From contig NC_089739.1 of assembly GCF_035083965.1 (NCBI RefSeq), forward strand, positions 11,520,001 to 11,584,000: a stretch of 64,000 nucleotides of DNA. The letters are read 5' to 3'. Shown here piece after piece: positions 54,495-64,000 of this stretch; position 1 is the first letter of the stretch; each line of letters begins with the position of its first letter. Below the pieces are notes generated by a model, which was not told the origin of the DNA, did no database searches, and saw only the letters and a list, made by a program, of their open reading frames with translations. This DNA is from Branchiostoma lanceolatum. Taxonomy: Eukaryota > Chordata > Leptocardii > Amphioxiformes > Branchiostomatidae. Both the position numbers and the translations under genes were made by a program.

Positions 54495-57400
54495 TCAGTC
54501 TGAGGGGTCCCGACAGTGAGAACAGTCGCGCATTTCCTCCAGGAACAGCTCGATCTGAATCGTCGAGGAATGCACGTCGAATCTGCTGCGCACCAAACGG
54601 GAGGCTATGTCCAGCACCTCCTGGGGGTCCGCATCAACGTCTGGAAGAGATAATGATTGTAATGACCCAAATTTCAAATTTCAACTGTCAAATCAGCCTC
54701 TTCACAGCTGGAATCGTACGAAAGTTCATACTTGTAACTTAAAAATGCCTTCCTCAGATCGCAGAGCTGAATTAGCTTTGAGATGTTGTTTGTCAAGAAA
54801 TATGCCTTATGACCATCGTGCATATTTGGTAATCTTAGACAATATTATAAATGGGATGGGACTCTGTAGAATTGTATTGTTATACTTGGTGATAAAGTGT
54901 GACGTGTTTTTGGTTAGCCAGCCCTCCAAGCATGCGAACACTGGTAGTTAACGTCAGCTGAAACTATTGCGTGACTTTGTAGTACAGGTTTCCTCTTTAA
55001 TAGTTATGCGACAAGAGTGACTTTGCTCCGTTGGCGTTGCCAAGATGTATCGCACTTACCCACGGCGATGTGGACGGCCAGCGCGTTCTTTCCGACTGTC
55101 AGGGACCAGATGTGCAGCCCGTGGACGGCGTGCACCCCGGGGATCGCCTTCAGACTCTCCTTCACAGAGTTGAAATCCAGTCCGCGGGGGGTACCTGGAA
55201 ACAGAACAAGGGCAAAAAGATGTCAGGGGCGTCTGGAAACAGTTGTAAACAATTAGCATGACGCCAGAATCTGTCTCGTTAGAAAAAAAAAAATTGAGAA
55301 AAATTCGTCAAATGCTTCGTATTACTGGAATGAAAGGGGAGGCCCCTTTCTTCAAGCGATCCGACTTTTCTCAAGTGTGGGGCTTATAAAGGTCACGGAA
55401 AATGCCATTTGTCGCTAACTTTTATATGAATCAAACAGACAGGTGCTTACCGCCATTTTGGTGTCCCTATCTACATTTCAAAGTATCCAAGCGGAAGCGC
55501 GTACATCAGTTTGTGTTTCATCGGCAAGTATTCTTCAGTTATTATCTTCTTTGAGCTCTAGATCTAGTGACTGTTTGATAGGGTCAGAAGATATTTAAAT
55601 GTCTGAAAACACTTAACCTGCACACTATGCAAATAAGGACACCAACATGGCGACGGACAGAAGGTCTTTAAATGTCTGAAAACACTTAACCTGCAAACTA
55701 TGCAAATAAGGACACCAACATGGCGGCGGACAGAAGGTCTTTAGATGTCTGAAAACACTTAACCTGCACACTATGCAAATAAGGACACCAAAATGGCGGC
55801 GGACACTAATGAATGTCTATTTGCCGTACCTTCCATCAGCACGTTGATGGTGTCCCGCAGGATGCTGAGGGTTGTGATCAGCACCAGGACGGAGAACATG
55901 AAGGTGCAGATGGGGTCCGCAATGGCCCAGTCAGGCTGGGGAACAAAAACATGTTTACTAGTGATGTAGCTACTTACTACCTACCTAAGTGCGATGTACA
56001 TTTAGATGTACGATGGCCTGTAAAGACACTGCGTGGAAGCACTTCTTTACGGGACCACCGTAGCGATGACTATTGGTGATACGAGAGCTTGGAACTTTAC
56101 TAACAGAAAAGAACCAACCTCCTCTACAGTAGAGGTTACTAAGTATACAATGGACTAGTCTTCCGCTCAGACTTACATCCAAACTTCAGGCTGAATTTTT
56201 TTTCACATGACTTACAAAAAATCCGGAGCTTTTCAGGCTGTCATTGATAATGGCTACATGCAAGTTTGAGTCAAAGACACCGCCTTCCAATTTTTCTTCA
56301 ATGTGTATTTTTGAAGTCATTTGTTGCTGTCGGATTTGGCTTCATGGTCCATAGACTACGAAGGCCCACATCGACAACTACGCAACCATTTTGTCGCTGT
56401 GACGCGACAATTGTCGTTGTGGGCCTTTGTATTTCATTTAAAGATCCCGAAATCTCTAAGTGCTTACCCTGAAGTAAATGATGATTGCGGCGATCAGCAC
56501 GCCCAGACTCTGCACGAAATCCCCGACCACGTGGATGAACGCTGCCCGGACGTTCACGTTTTCTTTCCGGCTGTGCTCGCCTCCCTCTTCCTTCCCCAGT
56601 AACTCCGCGTGCGGGTCTCCCTGCTGGTAACCCTGACTCTCTGTACCGGTCCTAGCTTTTCCATTGCCGATGGCATTCCCTTCTTCACACGACCTAATGC
56701 CGCCATAACTACTCTGAATGCCGTTACTTTGGTAGCTTTTTGCCAACTTCTGACTCTCGTCGCATTCCTCGTGACTACATGGACCGTCCTGTGTATGACC
56801 TTTCTCAGATGGCTCTTGACCCTCGTGACCTGTTGACATCTGACCCCCGTGGCTGTGTCCGTGATCTGTTGATGTTTGACCCCCGTGGCTGTGACCGTGA
56901 CCTGTTGACATTTGACCCCCATGACTGTGCCCGTGACCTGTTGACGTTTGACCCCCGTGGCTGTGTCCGTGACCTGTTGATGTTTGACCTCCGTTGCTGT
57001 GACCGTGACCTTTGTCCCCGTGGCTGTGACCGTGACCTTTGCCCCCGTGGCTGTGCCCATGTCCGCTGAACCCGTGACTGTGTCCGTGACCCCACTGATG
57101 GAGGATGAAGCCCATTCTGTAGTGGAAATGTAGATTGTCATTTAGCATCAATACCCTCAGAATGCCCAAGGATGGGCAGTAGGCCTAAGTAAGTCAGAAT
57201 CAAGCACTGTCTTAAAAGAAAGCTACAATAAACTGCAATAAATAACATTAAAAATGTAGAAAATATTCAAACTTTCCTAAATCATTATCAAATAGAGACA
57301 GTTCATTAACAAATCACAGGGCAAAAAAATCAGCTATAGGCTCAACTATACGGCATCAGAACTAGTGATTGGTCAAAAGGTGTATAGAAGTCTAAACCGG

Positions 57401-59598
57401 GACGAGGGGTGATACAGTCTTCCTTATAATTAGTCTTTGATTTCTTACGTAGCGACCATATTTTTAGAAAAGATTCGGCTATCATTCAACAGATGTAATA
57501 ATCTTTCGTGTTATGTCTGCATGACCCTTCCGTACAATTCAAGAGCATTGAATTTTGCCGGCTCTTACACCAGATTGACAGCCACCCCGCAGGCAGCCGT
57601 GATGAGCATGATCTTGGTGTCGATGTCCATGTCTTTGTGGATGACTCTCAGCACGGCGTTATACACCAGGATCCCGGTCACCACCCAGATCAACAGCACG
57701 GACACCAGGGCACCCATGACCTCTGGAATATGGTACACGTAAACATAAACAAAAATAGAAACAAATGCCCAAACAAGTTCCGACGTCAGCAGCAGGGCCT
57801 AGATCCCGTCTTAAACAGGTAAAATTGAATAACAACATAAACATAAACAATAGAAGCACAGACGTCGACAACAGGGCCTGCATCACCTAAACAAGTAAAC
57901 ATAAACAATGTAAACTTGAATATCAAATAAACGTTATCATTAGACATTATAACTCTTATCACCTATTAATTAGCCAAAGACAACTGTAAAAATTGCAGGC
58001 CAATTGGATAAACAGTTCAAATCAGCATTTGGTATATAATGCATATAACCTATACAGACTGTCAATCTCCAAGCAGATGTGAAGAGTGGACTTACCCGCC
58101 CGGTAGTAGCCGAAGTTCATGCTCTTGGTGGCCGGCCGAGTCGCGACCCAGATAGCGAACAGGCTGATCATGAAGCTGGCGAAATCCGTCATCATGTGGG
58201 CGGCGTCTGTCATGATGGCCAGGCTGCCGGCTAGGTAGCCACCTGTCAATCACACATGCAAATTAGTGACGTCACCATACATGTATGGATGATCTCTGTC
58301 ATGATGGCAAGACTGGTTTTAAGATAAATCTGACAATCACATTTTCAAATAAGTGATATCACGTGACTGTCACGTGGTTAACCGATCACCTCGGCCACCA
58401 TGAAGATGAGACAGAGGATGCACATATATCACGTGACCTATCGTGATATCACGTGACTATCACGTGACTTACCAATCACCTCGGCCACCATGCAGATGGA
58501 AAAGAGACGCACATATATCACGTGACCTATTGTGACATCACGTGACTATCACGTGACTTACCGATCACCTCAGTCACCATGAAGATGAGACAGAGGATGC
58601 ATATATATCACGTGACCTATCGTGATATCACGTGGCTATCACGTGACTTACCGATCACCTCGGCCACCATGAAGATGAGACAGAGGATGCACATATGGCC
58701 CCATGTGACATCACGTGTACATCACGTGCACATCATGTGACTTACCGACCACCTCGGCCACCATGAAGATGAGACAGAGGATGCTGGCCATGATGAGTTT
58801 CTTCCTGGCCGTGGGGTCCACGGGCCGGCTCTCCCCGCTGTCATGGCAGTGGGACCGGTCGTTTCTACCCAGCAGGTACTGCTCCTGGGGACGTAGTCAT
58901 GAGAAATGTGTCAACAACAGCAGCTGATCTTTACATGTCGTTTTCGTGGGGAAGTTAAAATTATTTTCTTCCATTACGCAAATTAAAATCGGTGGAATCA
59001 AAATGGCAACTTTTTGGTTGTTACTTAGATCCTCTCACGGTAAGAAGATGCACTTGGATACGTAAAGGTTGTGGTACGGCCAAATTTTTATTTTCAATGG
59101 CTTTAAAGGGACACAGTAGACTCTGCTGAAAAACTCCATGCCTTTAATACTTCTTTCCGTTGTTCTGAAAGTTCGCTTACATATTAGTTTTCGTGTTGTG
59201 TCTTCTCGTCTATCTTGACATCACATGCAGAGCAATAGGTTTTCTATGCAATGAGAATTCTGTAACATACAATAGATAAAGCCCTAATTTATGATATCAT
59301 AAAATATTTAAAAAAATACAGCAGAGCATACCAGGCCAGGGTTCATTCATTTAAATAATAAGAAATATATCACCAAGTTAAAGTACAGGGTGAAAAGTTT
59401 TATTTCTAAAGATGTCCATTCACTCCCATTTTTCTCCACAGACCCTCCCTGAATGATTAGTGGTCTGTCCCTGATACGTACCTCGTCATCATCATTAGTG
59501 GACGTGTCCGTGATGAAAGGTGTGCATCCGCCCGGCCTCACGTCACCGCCCCTGTAACACAAGAAAGATAGTCTCAGTGCACCTTCTATACTACTCAT
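54495..59598 (-). CDS. SLC30A8: Zinc transporter of the SLC30A2/3/8 (ZnT) group, 5' end uncertain
   Basis: Minus-strand exons in phase: 59482-59551, 58746-58884, 58096-58242, 57569-57722, 56468-57116, 55830-55935, 55060-55194 and 54495-54640, about 515 residues. ZnTs exchange cytosolic Zn2+ for protons into vesicles. The cytosolic SHCHD motif precedes TM1 (MASILCLIFMVAEVVG). Zinc-site residues appear as HMMTD in TM2 and HVVGD in TM5. VRAAFIHVVGDFVQS, YFRPDWAIADPICTF and LHIWSLTV are family marks, and the end CSHCRDPSD keeps the CxxC of ZnT2/3/8. Exon 56468-57116 encodes a loop of about 150 extra residues with eight GHGHSHG-type repeats. The start is unsettled: either the 59551 acceptor joins an unseen upstream exon, or translation starts at the in-frame ATG at 59598. 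The symbol reflects RAD21 linkage; the gene may equally predate the ZnT2/3/8 split. Confidence 0.9.
55601..55810. repeat. Three-copy tandem repeat, 73 bp, in SLC30A intron
   Basis: Units begin at 55601, 55674 and 55747 with GTCTGAAAACACTTAACCTG. Each contains CTATGCAAATAAG (an octamer/POU-type motif) and AACATGGCG(A/G)CGGACA (resembles a YY1 site). Copies differ by a few bases only. Confidence 0.8.
56829..57045. repeat. 36-bp coding minisatellite of the His-rich loop
   Basis: About five units of 36 nt (GACCCCCGTGGCTGTG plus CCGTGACCTGTTGA type) encode the 12-residue unit GHGHSHGGQTST and variants. It lies within exon 56468-57116, and shorter 24-27-nt variants adjoin toward 57100. The period is a multiple of three, so copy changes stay in frame. 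Confidence 0.8.
58368..58745. repeat. ~90-bp tandem array copying an exon end and splice donor
   Basis: Four units with (A)CTTACC-like starts at 58376, 58467, 58556 and 58646 precede the real exon edge at 58740. Each repeats the final ~40 bp of the TM1 exon (CACCTCGGCCACCATGAAGA on the plus strand) and, in three of four, the GTAAGT donor. Thirteen CACGTG sites fill the rest. The array lies in the intron between the exons at 58096-58242 and 58746-58884. Confidence 0.85.
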
Positions 59599-60420
59599 GA
59601 GCCCTGGGCCCGCTTGGGATTACAGTATCTCCAAGCAGAAGTTACAGGGAAGGAAAATCGTTACTTCTTGGCGACGCCCCAGGGGCGGAGCCTGTTTTAT
59701 GGCTGGGGCTTGGTTTGAAATCATCCTGATGATGACTGCCGCGCGTTCTCACACCCATGGGTGCTTGTGACAATTTTTGGCAGTCAGAAAACGTTACGAT
59801 CTTTCATCCCAATATCTGCTTGAGTCTTCCCGGCCTTGAAAGCTACCTGCCGTTCAAACTGCAGTACCCTATAAAGCCGCCAGGAAGCGCTCACGCTTAC
59901 CTACCCTTTGTTTTGACACCTATCCACGTATCAAATATCATAACAATCCATCAATAGTTTGACTTGTGTTGTTAAACCAACAGCGATCTGACCAACAAAC
60001 ACACAAATAGTACCAAAGGTATAACTTACATAGCAAAGGTAATCGTAAGAGATGCACGGGGCAGGGAAAATGCAACTCAGGCTCTACACCCCCACTGAAT
60101 GTTATGAATGGAACAGTCCAATATAAACATCAGAAGCAATATACATACAGAAGCCATGAGAATGTAACATTTGGGCGGTACTTTGGGGACCAATAAATGC
60201 CACTAGTCTTTAGTACCGTACTTGAAGTGGTTTTACGACGGATGTCTTATCACAAGAGAGACCAAGATGACGTTGGTGTGAAAGTACATAGCGTAAGGCC
60301 ACGTACACAATTTTGGCTTATGATGCGATGTTTTCTTAGTGTATATCAATTTTACTGTATATCAGTATCTGGGTTTTAGCTATTTAGGCTATTAAGCGAA
60401 TGTCAGAAACCGAGGAAAAT
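59599..60420. other. SLC30A8: Upstream flank of the SLC30A gene
   Basis: The missing 5' exon or promoter would be expected here or further right, but I could not identify a convincing ATG exon with a matching donor. Confidence 0.35.
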
Positions 60421-60424
60421 ACAT

Positions 60425-60640
60425 TCAAAAAACAGCACAGGTGGTTGGGATTGTTGAACTGGGGGTCCTGAGTTCGAATCCCCCGACAGGTCCAAACATT
60501 GTGCCCTTTGGGAAAGGCACTTAGCACCTATTTCCTCACGTGAAAAAGGGTATCTAGCTTCGGTTAGGGACGTCCTCGGATATACGAGAGCCATACCCAA
60601 GCACGTTAACGAACACACAACACTTATAATTACAAAAAGT
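60425..60640 (+). repeat. tRNA-derived SINE
   Basis: B box GAGTTCGAATCCCC at about 60469 with a preceding GGTGGTTGGGATTGTTGAA head is followed by TGCCCTTTGGGAAAGGCACTTAGCACC and CAAGCACGTTAACGAACACAC. It has the same body motifs as the SINEs at 23145 and 50266. Confidence 0.7.
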
Positions 60641-60804
60641 ATAGTGGTCCATTCCGATGATAGTGAATCAAATAAATCTATTATCCGGATATGCAGCTTG
60701 TATTCTTCAGTACAACAGTAACTGTTTTATACGCGGTTAACTGGGTATACTATGCAAGCATGATGCCCCCCTCAAGCGCCACTTACTGACGTCTAAATTG
60801 GTCC

Positions 60805-60960
60805 TGACCTAATAGCCTAGTGGTAAGTGCGTTCGGTTCGTGAGCTGGCGGCCCGCGGGTTCGATTCCCAGGAGCCTCTCACGGTACTACTTGCCTCGTG
60901 CGTTTCACGAGCGCGTGCCATAGTTGCCTATGATCTATTCATGGACTGAACTGACCATGC
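60805..60960 (+). repeat. tRNA-derived SINE with intact A and B boxes
   Basis: TAGCCTAGTGGTAAGTGCG (A box) and GCGGGTTCGATTCCCAGGAG (B box) are well formed. The body after it (CCTCTCACGGTACTACTTGC) does not pair to close a tRNA acceptor stem, so I call it a SINE head rather than a tRNA gene. Its body differs from the other copies. Confidence 0.6.
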
Positions 60961-62522
60961 AAATTCATGGGGTGGGGTGGCCAAGTATTGACGTCAAAAA
61001 GGCAAAACCGCAATTGCGTAACAACAATTTTGTTGACATAGCTCAATAAGTAGCTGTTTTTTTCTGGGCTACTTAATCCACTGATCCCAGAAACAACATT
61101 GCTGTCCAACATTTAATGGTTAGCATCCCTAGTGTACACAGGATTTGCTTGTTCCTGTATAAATTAAGGAAAAAATGTCTCGTTTTTTTTTAAAGAAAAC
61201 GTAGAAACCTCTCGTAACACTACTTAGCGATTTGAATGTTTTGTATAGAATCTGGGTACGAATCTGAGACCAGGTTTAGTCCACGTGCATTTTATTTCAT
61301 TTGGCCAATGCTTTGATTTATGCAAACATTAAAATCATGTCAAAGATCTGTTGAGAACCAATATGATTAAAAAGGGAAAGAGTATGCTCTCTTTCAATGG
61401 CCTGTCGAAAATTAACACGTTTCTATAGTTTTCAAATGAAACGGACAACAGAGGATGGCATACACACGCAACTACTCAGACAACAGAAGACCGCTTACAC
61501 ACGCAACCGTTAGAGCGCGTCGAAGGCATTCCGGACATGCGCATTATAGCAACAATACTCAATGCAGAATACAACAATACAGCATTCTTTGCGACTGACA
61601 CCATGTTTTTGTCTTCATTGATCGCTATCTTTGTGTAAACGTAATCAAGGCCACAGCAAGGAAATTTTATGAATGACATCAGCGCGCTCATTAATTTTTG
61701 CAAGATTTTGAAATAAAAAACGTGACGAAAAAATGGGACAACATGTCTTGTTGTAGCCTAGATTATTCTTGTAGAAGTGACACTTCTGAGGTAGCCATAT
61801 CTGTAGCTATGGAAGTGAAACTAGTTCTATAGTTGTAAAAGTGGCACGAATGTGGTAGCCATGAATGAGTGTAGTTACCAACTTGGTAAGTGCTACCAGT
61901 CTACCACACTAGTGTCACTTTGTGCACCTCTTGAATACAGGAATAAAAGACTTGTTAGCTGTGATACCATGTTTTGTCGCTTCAATTTTTGTTACAACAT
62001 TTATGGTGTCTATTTTGAAAATTTAGCAATGTTTTTCTTTTACCCATTTTGCTTTTTTTCGCCCTCTCGCATTAAATTTGTATTCTGCAGATGATGTCAT
62101 CCATGAAATTGAAAAAAAAATACCCGGGCAGGCCGGTTTTTGTGTTCATTTTTATGATGTATTATTGACGTATCTTTCCAATGGGGATTAGATATTACAA
62201 CGACCAACATGACGCCATATAAAATATTTACAACAAAACAACGTCATCGAACCTTTTCTTCATTCATATTGTGCAAAATCAATTTCTTCAACTTGTTTTC
62301 ACATCAAATCGATCGACCAGCGCGTTTGTGTGCATTCGCTCACACACGCACAAACGCAAAGAATGACACAAAGAAACAGAAAACATTATCCTTTACAATA
62401 ACTGTTTTGTATGAACTTTTGCAGGGATTGATAAACAATAACTTGTGTGCGAGTTAACTCAATTCCGTCAACACATCGGTGTATGTAGAACGATACAGCG
62501 ATATTAGAGTCAGGTGCAGAAG
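60961..62522. other. Intergenic, no gene seen
   Basis: A loosely repetitive stretch at 61745-61925 has AAGTGACACT, GGTAGCCAT and AGTGTCACTTT motifs in both orientations. Nothing else stands out. Confidence 0.4.
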
Positions 62523-62524
62523 TA

Positions 62525-62995
62525 AGGTCTCATTCCTGAGTTTTTTCGCCCCATAGGCTTACATGTTATAATACGTGTTTTACATGGGCGCGTTCGTAAT
62601 GAAGCTATAGAAAATGCACCAATGTTATTCATTTTATGTTGAGAACATTTACCCAAGATCATGTGAAAAAAATTGCCAACCGTTTCACTACATACAATCT
62701 CTTTTTATAGCAATTACAAACTGCACCAAGCTACACCCCCAAAAGGTACTTTTCCAGCTGAAAGCGCATGACCGCATCACCTACAATGCCGGGCTGTGCA
62801 CGTCCGACCTCGCGCGCGGCTGCCGAACTTTACCTGCTAATTTCGTCAGTTACAAACAGGCTTTCATCAGTTTGACGCTTGAGATCAGTTGGGCTGGCTA
62901 AAAGGAAATTTCCCACCGATATAAACACACGTTCATGCAGCCGTTAATTTTTTTGGGGTACGGATTCTTTTAGGAGTAATACAGGAATGAGACCT
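62525..62995. mobile_element. TIR MITE, ~470 bp
   Basis: AGGTCTCATTCCTG and CAGGAATGAGACCT are perfect inverted ends, flanked by TA on both sides as expected for Tc1/mariner-type insertion. The interior has no transposase. Confidence 0.65.
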
Positions 62996-63125
62996 TAAGG
63001 CGTAGGAAAAAAAAACTTGTGTTTCCGGTTTCAGTCCTGGAAAATAGGGTCGGTAGGTAGGGATTCTCTTATTTTCATTTTCTTGTTTAAATTTCGAGCA
63101 AAGTGATCAAACTAGTACAGTTTAA

Positions 63126-63476
63126 AGGCAACCAAAGCAATATTAGTGCCCCCAAAAATGGAAATAAAATAATGCTGAAATCTTTATGGTAGTGACATTT
63201 GCTAACACTGTTTAGCACATTTATGTAATAACTTCGTACTTTGAGCAATTCAAAGCCGCGAAAAAAACGTACCGTATGATGATCCCCTTAGTTTCGCGAG
63301 CCTACAAAAAAATCGGCGACGATTTTCAGTGAGTTCTCACCTCACAACGAAGTCATATTTTCCATCATGGACGTTGCTCTACATTGTGCTACTGTTGTTT
63401 GAACTAATCGTGAATAGAAATGACTAAATAAATAGACTTTCAAAAATTTCGGGTCCTAATATTGCTTGGGTTTCCT
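63126..63476. mobile_element. TIR MITE flanked by TTAA, ~350 bp
   Basis: AGGCAACCAAAGCAATATTAG and CTAATATTGCTTGGGTTTCCT are imperfect inverted ends with two mismatches. TTAA lies directly outside both ends (63122-63125 and 63477-63480), as for piggyBac-type elements. It is non-coding. Confidence 0.65.
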
Positions 63477-63914
63477 TTAACAATGTAAAATTGAAATGCG
63501 TCAGGCACTGGTGTTTTCAACATCATATTGTAGTTATGTAGATCTAGACGTACATAGTACAAGCACAAGTATATTTCTGAACTGAACAAAGAAATACAAT
63601 GTTTACTGCACATTCTTACATCAACTATTCAAAGCCTTAATCTGTTAACTGAGTGTGAAATACAGGAAGTCTGTTTTTAAATTTCATCACTCAGATGTCA
63701 GATAGAAACTAGAGTTAAGTATTTGTGCTACATATACTTCAGGTTTGCTATGTTGGTTTAGCGTTTACGGGGTCTTTGTATAGATATGAATTGGTATTAA
63801 ATATTTCTTTTTATTTGAGTTGAATGTGTGATAGTTGTGTACCGATTTGTTAAAAATAGAGAGAACGCTAGCGACCCCCCAAAACACCCCTCCCTCCCAA
63901 TAAAATGGTATGGC

Positions 63915-63955
63915 GACCCTGTGATGTCACAATTCAAGATGGCGGCCGCCCACAC
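63915..63955. promoter_or_regulatory. Possible promoter motifs at the right edge
   Basis: TGATGTCA (CRE-like) at 63922 and AAGATGGCGGCCGCC (YY1-like, CpG-rich) at 63936 stand out from AT-rich surroundings. They could belong to a gene beyond the window. Confidence 0.3.
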
Positions 63956-64000
63956 ATGCCAACGGATCCAACAATATAATAAATAAATAACAATATAGAT

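Noticed and set aside
56554-57141. 195-codon Thr/Val-rich frame and other frames over the His-rich exon
   Set aside because: They are alternate-frame shadows of the SLC30A minisatellite; the HxHxHG frame is the one joined in phase to conserved exons.

Overview
This is animal nuclear DNA. Five intron-rich protein genes could be reassembled exon by exon with GT-AG junctions and matching reading phase. Introns and spacers are AT-rich and packed with SINEs, LINE tails and small terminal-inverted-repeat (TIR) DNA transposons. Protein similarity to vertebrate families, compact invertebrate-type introns and the abundance of small TIR elements suggest an invertebrate deuterostome. A lancelet (Branchiostoma) is my best guess. 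That is inference and was not tested by any search.

Layout: 1-7.7 kb holds no gene I can support, only hairpin elements, a GA tract, a tRNA-headed SINE and LINE tails. 7.7-12.7 kb (minus) is a four-exon C22orf39/DUF3128-type twin-CX9C gene with a hAT-like insertion in its first intron. 13.35-25.6 kb (plus) is cohesin RAD21 with twelve coding exons, an extra 21-nt microexon candidate and a second hAT-like element. 25.6-28.2 kb is repeat-rich, with one doubtful exon. 28.7-30.4 kb (minus) is a KLHDC9-type kelch gene whose 3' end is tandemly duplicated. 30.4-35.6 kb is intergenic, with a nested pair of TIR elements. 35.7-47.2 kb (plus) is a six-exon pyrroline-5-carboxylate reductase with a CCAAT-rich promoter. 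47.2-54.5 kb is intergenic. 54.5-59.6 kb (minus) is a vesicular-type zinc transporter of the SLC30A2/3/8 group with an unusually long His-rich loop; its first exon may be missing. 59.6-64 kb is intergenic with SINEs and MITEs.

The genes do not form one pathway. RAD21 is the cohesin kleisin, PYCR makes proline, the SLC30A protein loads zinc into vesicles, KLHDC9 is a kelch-repeat protein and the C22orf39 homologue is a small disulfide-type protein. RAD21 with an SLC30A8-type gene recalls human 8q24.11, where RAD21 and SLC30A8 are close neighbours, and PYCR3 lies at 8q24.3, so the window may preserve an old chordate linkage.

No clearly new gene system was found. The most unusual structures are: a ~90-bp array in a zinc-transporter intron that copies an exon end with its splice donor and carries 13 CACGTG sites; an in-frame 21-nt microexon candidate in RAD21; an inverted retroposon pair bracketing PYCR exons 2-5; and a 919-bp hAT-like element carrying a promoter-like module.
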